64,000 bases of DNA from Epiperipatus broadwayi (taxonomy: Eukaryota; Onychophora; Udeonychophora; Euonychophora; Peripatidae): NCBI GenBank assembly GCA_028023455.1, contig JAQFVV010013342.1, forward strand, positions 45,001 through 109,000. The letters run 5' to 3'. The notes beneath the pieces were generated by a model. The model did no database searches, was not told the DNA's origin, and saw nothing but the letters and a program-made list of their open reading frames with translations. Of this stretch, positions 23,001 to 42,300 are shown piece after piece; positions within the stretch are counted from its first letter, which is position 1, and the number at the start of each line of letters is the position of its first letter. Both the position numbers and the translations under genes were made by a program.

Positions 23001-25137
23001 GTGTATTAATTGCTGTATCGTAAATAATATAATTAAAATAATAAATAAAAAGTATACCCTTCATTAACACATAAGAAAATAAATGAATGATAAAAGGTTA
23101 AAGTCCTCTGCAAGTCTTTAATTCACGGTCCATCGATCAATTCTTTGTGAGAATCTTGCACTATTAGCATCATCTGGACAATTGGATTAAGTCCGTATAT
23201 CCACACACACACATATGACATATATTTGATACATAGAGACAAACAAATGGTCATTTTCTGCGAATCGTCTACACGCACACAAACATATTAATCTGCATCT
23301 CCATCGATAATAGATCGAAGGAGTGTAAAAAATACTTATCACAATTCTTTTTTATTTAGACAATCTTTAATATCTTTAGGAAGAAACTGCATGATTTCTT
23401 TCATCCTATAAAACTGATGTGCTTTCTTGGAAAACATCGTATATTTTAGTAGATCATTTAATATATCATCTGTCTGGTAAAATTATTTATAAGTCTCGGT
23501 ATCAATTGAACTAACTCTATCATTATAGAATATTTATAATTTTAGCATTTAATTTCAAATACATTTAGTTCCGACTTTACTCATCATCATAATAGAATTT
23601 TACGATTAAATCTAGCAAATTCTTTGTTAGAACTTTTGCTTTCACAACTAATAAACAGTTGTTCATTAATATTTCAAGTTCTTTCATACTGTTATTCTTT
23701 CACTAACGGAAAGAAAAAAACATTGGAAAGTATTAAGTCTCTATTTTTAAAGTAGTTCTAGCATAAGGTTAAGATTATGGATAGCTCTAGAAATTAATTC
23801 CTTTCTTTCTTCATCCACTCAAGCAATTCATATAAAACAATAGTTCAAGCAAAATTATGATATGTAAAAATGATACCTGTGATATTTTAAAGTTGGAAAG
23901 CCAGGGAATTTGTTTCACATGCATCATCCAGCAACACATTGTACATAAATCCTTTAGCATTGGGACCTGATCCTTGATCGACTTTGAGGTAGAAATGCAT
24001 ACCTGATTTAAGATTTAGTTGACATTCTTACAAAACTTATAAAAACTTTACTTTTCTAACACAAAACTTTAGAAATTTTTTTAGTGAAGAACGATAACAT
24101 GCATGAACACAATTATAGGAGCGACTCAGCAACTATTAATAACCCAAATTTCAATACCAAGGAACAAGACACACACGCAAAAGAGATTCATGGTCTTTTA
24201 TAACCTCTGTTTATCAATAATCTTAAACCATGCTTTCCCTCGCCTGTTACGCCCTACTATTAATTTTCTATTGGCTAGAATTCATAATTTTGACATTAAA
24301 TACTCAAACTACCTTAATGATCATGTTATTTACTTGAAATTTTCCCCGTTTTAAATTGTATATAAAAAAAATCAAGTTAAAACTTGTGGAAAAGTGAAAG
24401 TAAAAATATAATTCAAATAAATGACTTAAATCGATTTTCATGACTGAAGATTTTCAAATATTTCTTTAAAATTAATTTAAAATCGTTACCCTTTCAATTT
24501 GTTGTTAAATATCAAACATGACACATGAACTTTTATATTTTTTCAATAAATAAAATTACATATCTACAACCATGTAAGCTTCCACACACCTCTATCACTA
24601 TTCCAGATGAACTGTTGAGATGACCTTATTCAAATAGTTGAAAACTCGCCTAATCTTATAACTCCTTGCAAGCTAAATTGACTATTAAAACTTACACATG
24701 GATTTCTTTAAATTATTTACATTATTCTATTAAATGACTATTAATTACCAATTTTAACATTTAACCCACTTACTTAGGTGACTCATCCAATTCCAATAAT
24801 CAAGGCATATTTAGATCCACTGATTGATAGACTTTAAACTGTATTTACACAATCTCATAAAAAGGAACCAAGAGTTAAATAGAAGGTTAATGGGAACCTA
24901 CCATAGGATTAAGGTAGGTGACCAAAATTTGAAAAACACTGTATGTGAGTGAACCAGAGAAGTTTATATTTAAAAAAAAGTTGTAATTAATATGAAGGTC
25001 CATTGACAATTATGAAGTGTCAGGGAGAAAACACGTTTTGAATAGACACCAGGCAGGAGATAAAAGGGTTCTATAATGCAAAGTCTCTCAAATCCTTGCA
25101 ATCATACCATGAAATTAAGAAGTTATTATTTTATGGC
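20005..25137. other. long gene-free AT-rich stretch
   Basis: No convincing gene is seen in five kilobases. A short (AAT)n-type run lies near 21430-21452. Open frames at 20108-20356 (-), 20664-20903 (-) and 24103-24354 (+) have no motif I recognise. Their composition is that of the surrounding non-coding DNA. Confidence 0.4.
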
Positions 25138-25222
25138 TTAGAGGTGAGCCATTTGAATACATAGACTGTATTCGATAGCTTTCGAAAAGGGGTATTGTGA
25201 GTGGGTGTATTTAAACCCTGTT

Positions 25223-25244
25223 CCAATATATATATATATATTGG
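25223..25244. repeat. perfect palindromic TA tract
   Basis: A (TA)n core is flanked by CCAA on the left and TTGG on the right, giving a perfect 22-base palindrome. It marks the left limit of the recognisable PLE sequence. Confidence 0.8.
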
Positions 25245-26536
25245 TCAGTTTTGATGTGGTGTCTTTGTTTACAAATATTCCAATTGAGGAACCTTTAAAT
25301 GTAATTTCACAACATTGCAATTTACCAAATCATATTATTGCTTTGATTAAACATTGTCTCTTAAACACATATTTTGTATATAATGGACAGCATTAAAGAC
25401 AAGTTTTTGGTATTCCTATAGGCTCACCTATCTCAGGAGTAATAGCTGATTTATTCATGGAAAATATAGAAACGCGTGCTTTAGAATCATTCTCCTTAAA
25501 ACCTCTCATTTGGCTCAGATATATAGATGACACTTTTGTCATATGGCAACATGGGAAAAAAATGAAATGATTTATTCTTACATTTAAACAATATGCATCC
25601 TCATATTAAATTTACAATGGAAACAGAGACTGGTAGAACACTCTTTTTTCTTGATGTTCTAGTCACCAGAACACCAAATAGTCTATCTTTTTCGATTTAC
25701 AGAAAGAATACACACCTGGACAAATATTTACATTTCCATTCTCATCATCACCCAACTCAGATAGTTTCTGTTAGCCAAAATTCTTTTAAATAGAGCGATT
25801 AACCTTTCAGATAAGTCAAATCTGAATGAAGAAAGAAATCATATTAATAGTGTTTTATTAGCAAATAGTTATAATTATAAATTGATTAAAAAATCCATAT
25901 TTCAAGCCCAAAATAGACAAAATAGGCAACAAAATGATGATAAATCAACTATTAGGATTTGTGTTCCATATGTAAATATGGAACTACAAACAGTATTGGG
26001 TGTATATTAAAATGCTATAATAAAAATACAGCGTTTTCTACTCATCAAAAGATCAGCAATATAAGAACCAAGCTTAAGGATTCAATCCCTCTTGAATTTC
26101 ATGGTATTTATCAAATCTAATGTGGAAATTGTAAAGCTTTTTACATAGATATGAGTAATCATTGCATCAGTGTTAGGAGAGATGACCATGCTAATGCAGT
26201 TAAACAACACTCATCATCATCAGCACTCTTACTCCACACTATAGATTCAAGTCATAAAATTGATTTTTCTAATACCAGGATCATATCCAGATGTGATAAT
26301 ATATACCAGTGAAAAATTAGAGAAGCCAGTGAGTTACTTAAAAAGCCAGATTGTATCAATAAGCGAAATGATAATTGCAAACTTCCTCCTATTTGGAAAG
26401 ATTTTTTTAAAAAAAACATGCTTAATTTAACATTTTTGCTATTGGTGGAACTTTTAAGGTTTTTTTTCAAATCAGTGATTGTAGCGCCTCTACACCGTCT
26501 TTCTATCTTTTATCACCCAGTGGATGACTTGTGTGA
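25245..26536 (+). pseudogene. Penelope-like element: RT plus GIY-YIG, broken
   Basis: The reading is N-terminally truncated. The reverse-transcriptase palm begins at motif A (SFDVVSLFTNIPIEEP, from about 25247). An in-frame TAA at about 25394 follows YNGQH. The frame then resumes as VFGIPIGSPISGVIADLFME (motif B) and LIWLRYIDDTFVIW (motif C, YIDD). A frameshift near 25567 moves the reading to PHIKFTMETETGRTLFFLDVLV, a segment typical of PLEs. After a region full of stops comes the GIY-YIG-like part: GIYQI, CGNCKAFYID, RRDDHANAVKQH, NTRIISRCDN and KLPPIWKDFF. The non-coding 3' tail continues to 26536 and then breaks off before the family's usual tip. RT-GIY-YIG order is diagnostic for PLEs. 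The element is inactive. Confidence 0.85.
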
Positions 26537-26768
26537 TTGTTTAAATAATGATTTGAAGTAAAAAGATACCTTATTTCTTTCAATGTGTAACTGCTATCTC
26601 GTTAGAACAATACTCAATTTGATGCCATTACCTTTTATGATGGTAATTGGTAGCTAATTATATAGTATGAATTTTTAAATAAGTTATATAATAACCCCCC
26701 TGAAATATTCCATTATTGTTTCAAAGTATATATTAATTTAGTCCATTAATTTGAACTTAGTATGCACT

Positions 26769-26897
26769 AAAAGTTGGTTAGTACTACATCTTTGTTTTAT
26801 TTAATTTAACCTTATTACACAGTAAAGTTGATTAATACTTCATCTTTGTTTTATTTAATTTAAAGTTATTATACAGTAAAAGTTGATTAGTGCATTT
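26769..26897. repeat. 55-bp tandem repeat, 2.4 units
   Basis: The units begin at 26769, 26824 and about 26878 (partial). They share 'aaagttg-ttagta-t-catc', 'tttgttttatttaattta' and 'ttat-acagta'. It lies between the two convergent PLE pieces. Confidence 0.7.
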
Positions 26898-27225
26898 AGA
26901 TGATGGGAGAAGTTAAACTTGAACCATAACTTATCAGTTTGAATAGATTGGACTTTATCAATTTCAGTTACTTATTTATTGCAAAACCAAGCAGATATTT
27001 TACTCCTCTTGTTTCATAATATGTTCTCCTCTATTTTATTTGCATTTGACATATTATGGTACTGTGTGGCCTCCAACTGAGCTAAGCTATGATTGAATAT
27101 TATTATAAGAATCTCGATACTAACTCAAAGTAGAGTCAGATTATTAATTTATTCTATTAATAGAATTGGTGCCCCTGGGTATTTATTTATAGGTGATGTA
27201 GGATTGGAGTTGGGGGGGAAGTTAC
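26895..27225 (+). repeat. dispersed repeat R1, copy 1, ending at (TA)n
   Basis: This segment aligns, in the opposite orientation, with 57809-58150. Shared blocks in the same order and near-equal spacing are 'ctcaactgagcta' (here 'ctccaactgagcta'), then about 65 bases, 'tttattctat', 'tagaattgg-gcc' and 'ggtattt', then a G-run followed by GTTAC. Directly after GTTAC comes (TA)n at 27226-27241. No protein is encoded. Family unknown; a SINE, Helitron-like or other non-autonomous element with a microsatellite end is possible. Confidence 0.6.
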
Positions 27226-27241
27226 TATATATATATATATA
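27226..27241. repeat. (TA)n between R1 and inverted PLE tail
   Basis: A short TA tract joins the end of repeat R1 to the 3' tip of the minus-strand PLE tail. Confidence 0.85.
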
Positions 27242-27600
27242 AGACATATTTTGCAGGTTCATCCTTGTTAAAAAAAATTTAATTATTGATATTCCGACAT
27301 TTCGACTTGGTCACACAAGTCATCCACTGGGTGGTAAAAGGTAGAAAGATGGTTGTAGAGGCCTACAATCACTGATTTGAATAAACATTAAAGTTCCACC
27401 AATAGCAAAAAAGTTAAATTTAAGAATGTTTTTTAAAAAATTTTTCCAAATAGGAGGAAGTTTGCATGTATCATCTAGCTTACTGATACATTATGGCCTT
27501 TTAAGTATATCTATGGTTTCTTTAATTTTGCACTGGTAGAGATTATCACATCTGGATATGATCCTGGTACTAGAAAAATCAATTTTATGATCTGAATGTT
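27242..27600 (-). pseudogene. 5'-truncated PLE 3' end, inverted
   Basis: On the minus strand this reads the end of the GIY-YIG region (IISRCDN, then after a stop KLPPIWKNF), followed by the non-coding tail blocks 'tttttgctattggtgg', 'tcagtgattgtag', 'tggatgacttgtgtgacca' and the tip '-gcaaaatatgtctt'. It is the same family as 25245-26536 and 6328-6652. Unlike the plus copy it retains the full 3' tip, which abuts the (TA)n. The plus and minus copies converge, with about 700 bases between them. Start is truncated near 27600; not functional. Confidence 0.8.
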
Positions 27601-30089
27601 AGTTTATTTTAATTTTTTTAGTTGAGCGGAAATGTAGAACTATATATATATTCTCATACGTACATATAATCAATATGTATTTATTATATTTGTATTCTTA
27701 TTATATTTATAAAAATAAATATATATTTTTTCATTTTTTAAACAAAAAAAATGTTGTTGAGAAAAGATGGTTGACAAGGTAATGAATGATCTCTGGCTTC
27801 ACATACAGTTTATCGAATTAAAGGAAATGAATTTATCTTAGTGTTTTAATATCAATTGTATTGTAACAATGCAGAATGTGATATGCTTCAGCAAGCTCAT
27901 TGAGCAAGATATAAAAATAATTCTATTTTTATTAGAAGATTAAGGATTTCATTTTTGGTCATCTATATTCTCATAAAAACATATACTGTGTTGAATTTAA
28001 AAGAACAGTGTATAGTATAAACTTTATATTTTGAATGACTTAATACTTATTAGATGAAATTTCTAATATTTTTTTAAAGAAAGTAATGTCTAAATTACTT
28101 GGTTAGAATATATTTTCATTATCGATAAAAAATCATTCTAATCATAATTCTAATTGTAAACTTAGTTTTAAAAAGAACATGTTTATAAAAACTTCAACTA
28201 AATTTAATGTACTTTACATTATAAGAAAATGCAAAGTGGCTAGAACACCAATTTATTGTGGGATATATAAAATGCACTTGCCTAATCAAATATATATGTG
28301 TGAATAACATCTTTTGTTGAATGCCTATGAAATTATAAAAAAATTAGATCTTCAAAATGGAATTATAATTGTTAATAAATGAACTGTGTATTAAAAAAAT
28401 GAAATCTACATACAAAGGGGAAACTAAACATCATTTGGGTTATCCTATTATTTTTTTAATATATAACAATGAAGGAATTAAAAATTGCATCTTCAAAGGA
28501 TTTTTATTCATGAATTCCAGGAACATCTGAGACTATTGTATTAACTTTTATAAATACCATTTAAGTTTTTTGAAAATTATTATTGGGAAAGATTAATTTC
28601 ATTCCTTTATTATCATATTCATTTCAATAAGAGAGACTTTAAGATTTAAAATATTTTTATTTTTATTTATAATTAATAAAGATTTAGATATAGGGTAAGA
28701 AATATTAATATGGAAAAGACATGTGAAAATGTAAAGGGATAAAGTGAACCTTGAGGTAAGAAATTAAATTATTTTTAAATTCACATATTATTATTTTCTA
28801 TGACATGACACTACATTGTTAATACTAATTCAAATAGTCTAATAACCATAATGTATGATGTGGATAAATGCCTAACAGTGATATGAAATATATATTTTTA
28901 TATTAACAAACATAAATTACGTACAATCATTTTAACAAATGAAAACATTATATATAAATAATTGGATTATTATTTATATAATCTAATTAATATATAATAG
29001 TGTTAATGTAGAAGTCTTAATATTTGGATACAAATATTTTATATACGTTATGACATAGTGTTATAAGTTAAAAAATATATCTACTGTAAGTAAATAGAAT
29101 ATTTATATTTTTTTAATATAAAGAAGTAGATATATAAATAATTTTTATGTATTATAAAATTTAAATTATTTATTTGATAAATAAATAATTATTATGTTTT
29201 TTTATATTAAATTAAATGAAGTCTTCAATTTTATTTTATTTAATTTAAATAGTTAGTGAGATTTGTTATTAATATTACTTTAGAATATTGATAGGAACTT
29301 CTGAAGAGAGTAAATTGTTAAATTTCCCAGAGTTCGAAATCTGAGCATAACGGTAAAGTTAATTAAGGTGAAACTTGACTTGATGTGGTTTAGATATAAT
29401 AATTTATTAATAATAAGGTATTTATTGGGAACAAATATAGTTTTATATCAAAATTAAATCACATCATTTGTGGCATCCTATATGAAGACTTTAAATCTGA
29501 CTATAGTGAGATGCGACTGCCTTAACTTATTTTGTTGAGAGAATGCATACCGTTACAATATATATATATATATATATTGTAGGAGAAATAAAAATAGAAG
29601 AAATGATTAATTATTAAAATATGTTTACAATCTGCCATTTGTAACAGTAAGGAAAATTTGTAACAGCATACAAATTACTGTAATGATGAAAAAGGCTGCT
29701 ATTTTTGTAACCGATTATAAATATATAGATGAGTGATAAAATGATAGTTGCTATAATTCAATAACTAAACACTAAACATGATATATGATATGCTCTAGCG
29801 GTTCATCATTTGTAACCGAGTAAAATTAAATGAGAAATGAATTTACTGTGTTAGCTAAAATACAATTTATAATTAAATAAAGATGACGCTAACATATAAA
29901 TAAAAACATATGCATATCATGCTCTATTTGGGTGTCCTTTTTTATTAATTAATTAAATATAACATTATAGCCCATTTGCAACTATCCTAAACATTAATTC
30001 TGTCACATTAATAATGAAATTATTAAATTATCTCATTTCTCAAAACCTAAAATAATAAAATGACAATTAAAAAAACTGTCATCATTAAA
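27601..30089. other. gene-free AT-rich stretch
   Basis: No gene is seen. A perfect palindromic TA tract lies at 29554-29581 (listed separately). Confidence 0.4.
29554..29581. repeat. perfect palindromic TA tract
   Basis: TACAA and TTGTA flank a (TA)n core, forming a 28-base perfect palindrome. Confidence 0.8.
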
Positions 30090-30950
30090 GATTTAAAATA
30101 TTTAGATATTGGGGAGTCATTTGAACAATAAAACATATTAGCCATTGTCATCAAATAAACAAATATTAGATATAGCCACTGAATAAAAATTACTGAAATT
30201 TCTGGAGTGCATTATGCTCATCTCCAATAATAGGTTCTTTTAACAAAGAATCCTTCTCATTCCTTTTTCCATGTATATAAGACCATTCATGGTCATACAC
30301 ACACACTGGTGCTATTTATAAACAATTTATAAAAATATTATATAAAGTTAATATTATTAAGTTGGAACGGGGACTGGATCTGTTTTATTCAGTTAGCTGA
30401 GGACATGTGTTTTCCACGAGCGCCACTAGATTGTTCTAAATCTAGATAAATATTATCTGTGCATAGTGTACTGATTTCAAACTCATTTGGTACATTATTA
30501 CTACACATGACTTGGATGACTAATGAACAAAAAAATGACATTCTTATATTTTATCTATGTCAATAAAATTATAAGATCCCAATATCACGAAAATTGTTAT
30601 ATGAAAGACTCTTATAAATATTACTAGCTCATTTTACGTATATTGATGAACAGATGCAAAAAAATACTCTTATTACTGGCTTCCAAATAAACATAGTGAA
30701 GACCATTACTTAAGTGGATGGCCATGAAACTAGTTACTTAACTTAATTATTTATTATAATATAAATATGATAATGATGATGATAATAATGATGATGATGA
30801 TATCAGCCATAGCTTTATAATGAACTCACAACAATAAATTTGTCTTTATAAACTCGTAGGCACTTTTTAAAATCATCCTTTGTCAAAATGGAATTTAAAT
30901 ATTACATTCAGTAGCATTTATATAAGTTTATGGTTATTTACTAAAATACT
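30090..30950 (+). repeat. dispersed repeat R2, copy 1
   Basis: It aligns, with strong divergence and in the same orientation, with 40340-41200. Shared landmarks in order are 'agtcattt', 'tcatcaataaacaa', 'gccactagatt...ctagata', 'tttggta', 'ttataa-t-ttactagctca', an ATG/AAT-rich trinucleotide block, and 'catagctttat/ctacagcttta'. Neither copy has coding potential. The family is not recognised. Confidence 0.5.
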
Positions 30951-33320
30951 TTTATAGTTAAAACTAGGATTCAATAATACCAGTGATGGTGACTGCTCAT
31001 CACACATCTCTATGCATGATACTCAACTTTCTGTAAACCCCTTTTTACTAAACATATTAACTATTCACCTTCGGTTTGATTGAATGATTTATACTTATCA
31101 TATCAATAATGATCATAACTCATGTCAGCACTATGTTTAAACGGTGTTTTAACCAATAATATGATATCCATCTTTGATGAGAATGATCAAAACTCATGGG
31201 CGAAACATAATTTTAGCTTTCTATTATTAACCTATAATTATTAAATCTTGGTTATTATCAAGCTTAATTCCCAAATACTTAAATGAAAATCAATAATCCA
31301 GCTTGCCTAACATTTTGCGAGCGCTTGTAATATTTGCTAGTGCTGATGATTCTTAATATCTGCGAGCGATGATGATGATCATTTAAATGGCAGAATCAAG
31401 ACAAGAAAAATACAACAATATTTTTAATAAGAACTCGTAAACCAATTAAGATATATAATTATATTTTATTAATACTATTCTTCTTTCTTTCTTTTAAATC
31501 AAATTAATAACTGTACAATTGATATTAATTAACTATAGAATTAATACAAAATTTTAGATACGCATAATCAAATAAATTTAATATACAAGTTTGTCATTTT
31601 GGATATTTTAAAATAAGCTAGCTTAAATTGATATTAGAAAAAAAAATTCTATAAATGCTTACTTAAGACTTTCCTTACTTATTACATATCATAAAAATAA
31701 ATTTCATATGTAATGTGTATGTTTTCACTTTCATTCTGATGTAAGCCTTGCTCTACAATTTCCTATACTTAAACTAATTATGCATAACCTATTCTTTTGA
31801 CGTGTACACACACATTCGGTAATGTTAACATATATGTTTACAATGTATACCCCTATATGATGGATTCATACATAACTCATATATAAAAATATTATTGCAA
31901 TCCTGAGTAACAAAATAAATGATATACAGTCTAATATGCAAAAATAAATAAATAAATAAATAAAAAACCATTATAAAGCATATTCAGCTGGGTTGCTTAT
32001 TATCACAATCAATAAAGAACAATTAAATAAAAACATTTTAGTAATGTTTTTTTTTGTTGTTTTGGTATTTCAATTATTAGAAGAATAACTTATATTTAAT
32101 AAAATCTTAATAAAATCCTAAATAAATATTTTGTTATTGTCGTTGTTAAAAAAAAATACATTTACTTTTTTACAAATGCCGGTCGTATATGTCGATCTTT
32201 AAAAAAAAAAAAACATTTACTTTTTTAACATTATTTAACAAAAAAAAAACCTAAAAATGTCAATTAGTTCTTGTTATTGTTAAAAATAATACATTTCATT
32301 TTGTCAGAATGATGCTATATTTGTTGTTATTAATATTATGATTTTCATCTGTTGAAAATTTCCAAAGTTATATGTTAAGTTAAAAGTATTATCTTGGCAC
32401 ATTATTATGAACTTTAGATCGTTTAGTTAAAGAAAGCACAAAACCTGATACCTTAATTTCTTGTTCAGCAATTCATTGATGTGTTTTAAAAACAAAAAGG
32501 CAAACAATAAAAGTTAGACTGTTTTTTTCTTTCTTCTTATTAGGACCCTCCATGATCCAACTCTCTCAACTCACCTCCAGTTCTGTGCTCTTTTCTCCAA
32601 TATATATATATATATATAAAAACAATATCACGTGGCAGCATTATGTGTTTCAATTTTAAGATATAATAAATCAACTTCTTAACATGAATAAAGTTGTTTT
32701 TTTTAAAATAAAAATAATAAACAGAAAATATGTGTAATAATTTACTGATTTTCATATTTTTATTGCTGTTTTTATCAGAAGTTTAGAATATTAAATATTT
32801 TATTTGCTAAGTTTTATTATCTATTTTATTTTGAAAAGTTAATAAATAAATTGAATATTTTAATAAATAAAAATAAAGATCTAAAAAGTCAACATATACA
32901 CCCATGCATGCACACACATCTAATAGTGTAAAACTAATCTTATTTAAGGCAAGCTTCTTTTAATAATCCACTTCACCTTTAAATAACCCTACAAACTTTC
33001 AACACTAAAAATTAAAATGTTCATTAAGCTAGCATTCTTTTTTTTAATTTTTATAAAAAAAAATTACATTATAAACATGCACTTTACTAAATAAATATGA
33101 ATAGCAGTTATATTTTTTAATGTCTTTTATTAGATAACTATTTAACTATAAATATATGAGATATTTCTTATTAAGTGAGACCATTTTATCTACATATTGA
33201 ACGATATAGTTTTATGTCTCTAGGTATTAGTTTTATTTTATTTTTATTTTCTTTTATGACTAAGTATTATATACTACACTGTTAAAAATGTCCCAATAAA
33301 AACAGGTGGCATATCACATG
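30951..33320. other. gene-free AT-rich stretch
   Basis: No gene is seen. A short (AAAT)n run lies at about 31942-31966 and a (TA)n tract near 32601-32618. The open frame at 32540-32755 (-) reads through this TA tract and is judged spurious. Confidence 0.4.
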
Positions 33321-33321
33321 G

Positions 33322-33397
<76 letters not shown>
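33322..33397. repeat. (TA)n microsatellite, about 76 bp
   Basis: A pure alternating TA tract. Confidence 0.95.
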
Positions 33398-39525
<6,128 letters not shown>

Positions 39526-40339
39526 ATTCTCTTTAATAATAATAACTTCATCATGCTCTAACTTTTACTGAACTCAAAATTCAAACTCAGCTAAAAGTCT
39601 TACTTAACTAAAACTCACTAGAAACTTAACTGAAGACAATACTGAATGTGTGTCTTTTACATTACTCTGACCGCAATTTTGCTCAAGTTTCAACCGAGAT
39701 ATCAATACATTTTATCTCTAAAAATTTTATTATAATTTACATTTCTTTATTTTCTGTTTTTTTTAATTTAATTACAGAGATTAGAATTAGAGATATATTG
39801 TTTAACTAATAAGTATGGAATTTTAATCTCCAGAACCTGATTAGTTTATACAAACTATTTTAATTATTCATAAGAAACTTTTTATTTTTTTAATTAAAAA
39901 CACTTTTTTCTTAAAGAATATTTTTGACAGATCACAAAATAAAATATATAAAAGAAATACAAGTTATAATTATTACTAACTTTTACCTTATCACTAAATT
40001 TTCCCTCTATTTTTTTTAAACTATTGAATTATAATCATTTTAAATTCTATATTTTTTTTAATAATAAAAACAACATCAAGTGAATTATCTAACTCATATA
40101 TATTGTAACTTAAATAACGTAGATCAAAAGATCAAAATAATTTTTATAAAATTTTACCATCTGAGACAAACTAGAAATCATTGTAGCTGAATAAAATATG
40201 ATCAAAATGATTATCTCAAACATAATGAGGATTAAGCATTGTAACTTAAATAGTCATCTAAATTTATTACTTTCAATACTCAAGTGAATATTAATTATAA
40301 ATAAAAATATTGGTGGCCTACATTCATCAATTTCTACTT
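39526..40339. other. gene-free AT-rich stretch
   Basis: No gene or recognisable element is seen between repeats R3 and R2. Confidence 0.4.
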
Positions 40340-41200
40340 AAGATTTCTAAAGATATCATAATATCAATAATTAGAAACAATAATGCCTGGAGACTAGTCA
40401 TTTAAGTGTCTGGCCTATTTCAAACCCTAGTTAGGCAGGCATTGTATCATCAATAAACAAGTAGAAACTATAAACAAATTATTAAGAACAAAGTATTATA
40501 ACTCAGGAAATAACATCAAGTGGATGAGTACACTGGTAACTCAATAAAATATCTTCTCAGGTATACAGACAGTAGATTTTATCCACTTTCATCTCTTGGT
40601 TTGTTGTCAAGTGCACAGTTGAATATAGTCTAGCAGGGTGCCACTAGATTACCTGAACCTAGATACAGTTATATCTTATAACCTTTTCACAGGTACTGGG
40701 TGTGAATCCTTTTTTGGTACTTTATTTATAACAAAAATGGAGAATTTTGCATTTAGACTCATATCACTGTATGCACTAACATTTAGATAAACATAAAACA
40801 TCCTTAAACTAAAGTGGAGTATAAAATTCATTAGACGGAAATCATCTCCTAAATCTTAACATAATAAATGTGTTTCAATATCTTTATAAGTTTTACTAGC
40901 TCAGATTATACCATTAATTTAGGATGGCAATTCACACATCCTTGCATGATGTAGATGATGGAATGGTGGTTATTACAATTATTCACAAATGTCAACTGAA
41001 TACCCATGAAATCATCTATTTATCTATGGACTTTAAACATTTATCTAGCTCATTAATCCAAACATGATTATGATGATGACAATAATGATAATAGTTCCAT
41101 CTACAGCTTTAGGACTAAGCCTAATCATAAAACTTAATTTTTAAAGAACTTAACTTCATAACTTCTGCTTAATCTCAGTATATCTAATCAAATCTTAAAT
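40340..41200 (+). repeat. dispersed repeat R2, copy 2
   Basis: The diverged partner of 30090-30950. The clearest block is 'gtgccactagatt...gaacctagata', followed by 'agttttactagctcagatta' and an ATG/AAT-rich patch around 41066-41095. Confidence 0.5.
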
Positions 41201-42195
41201 AATTAATATTAACCATTGATGATGAATGATCACAAGTAATAAAGAATACTCTCAATGAAATATATACACCTCATTTAATAAAACAATTTAATATTTATTA
41301 ATTTAATATGAAATTTAAAGATAAAACTAAGAATTTATATGAATAATATTGATAATAACAATAATTGATTATTTGGCAATAATAAGATTAATTTTGAGTT
41401 CTTCCCCCTTTCCTGTCAAATATATAATGTATATAAAATTGGATACTAAGTTTGCTAAAGTTTTCTCTTCACAAGAAAATATTTCATTAAAAATATTCAC
41501 TCTTTGGCACACATACTTTGGATCATTATACATCTAAACTTAACATATAAAATGGAATGATGAAGTAGAAAAAGTGTTAGTCAAATCGAACAGAAAAATA
41601 TTTCCAGAAACAAGTTTTTAAATTGTTTCTCCCCCTTTTCTGTTAAACTACTCCTAAGATTGCTATATCTTAAATCAAAACAAAAATAACCTAATATTTT
41701 TAACGCTATATGTGTCTATTATTCTTCCATTCACATGCAATTATATACATGCGACAAGTTAATATATTACTACATATGAGTGTGTTTATCCTCTTATAAC
41801 TAAACATTATTTTAAAAAAATAATAATAATACAAAAAAAATCTTTTACATATTAATAAACATTTCATAATTTTAGATTGATATACACGAATACCCTTTAG
41901 AAAATAAACTTCATTAATAAATGGGGTATAATCATTTTAGCATTCATAAAATTATTACTCAAAGTTATAACTATTCTTATTGAAGAAAATGTTGTTTTCA
42001 ATCGATTATGGTTGTTTTAAAGTTCTAAGAAAAAAATAGAAAACTTCATCTCTAAAATGTTACAAATAATCTTTGATATTATAAAAAGAAAAAGATAACA
42101 AAAGTTCATATTATTAGTCTCATGGGTTCAAACTTAGCTTGTTTAATGTTTACACTTTTGCAGCAATCAATTTCCTTCCACAGTTTTTGCTGTAC
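41201..42195. other. gene-free AT-rich stretch
   Basis: No convincing gene is seen. The open frame at 41349-41537 (+) has no recognisable motif. Confidence 0.35.
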
Positions 42196-42199
42196 GGTT

Positions 42200-42300
42200 T
42201 CTTTTTCTTGAGGCTTGTTGGCAGAGTATATCAGTTATTCTCTCATTTGCAATTTTTTTACTGGGTTCAAATTCAGTCATTGGAATAATTGTACTAGCTG
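42200..42300 (+). repeat. tRNA-derived SINE-like head
   Basis: TTGGCAGAGTA at 42218-42228 resembles the Pol III A box. GGGTTCAAATTC at 42263-42274 resembles the B box, with a start-to-start spacing of 45 bases. The combination 'GGCAG-A' plus 'GTTCAAATTC' is the kind of head found in tRNA-derived SINEs of cephalopods (family knowledge, not a database hit). The sequence after the head is too decayed to define a tail. Confidence 0.4.

Noticed and set aside
26252-26470. Minus-strand open frame
   Set aside because: Antisense of the PLE GIY-YIG end, which is read on the plus strand.
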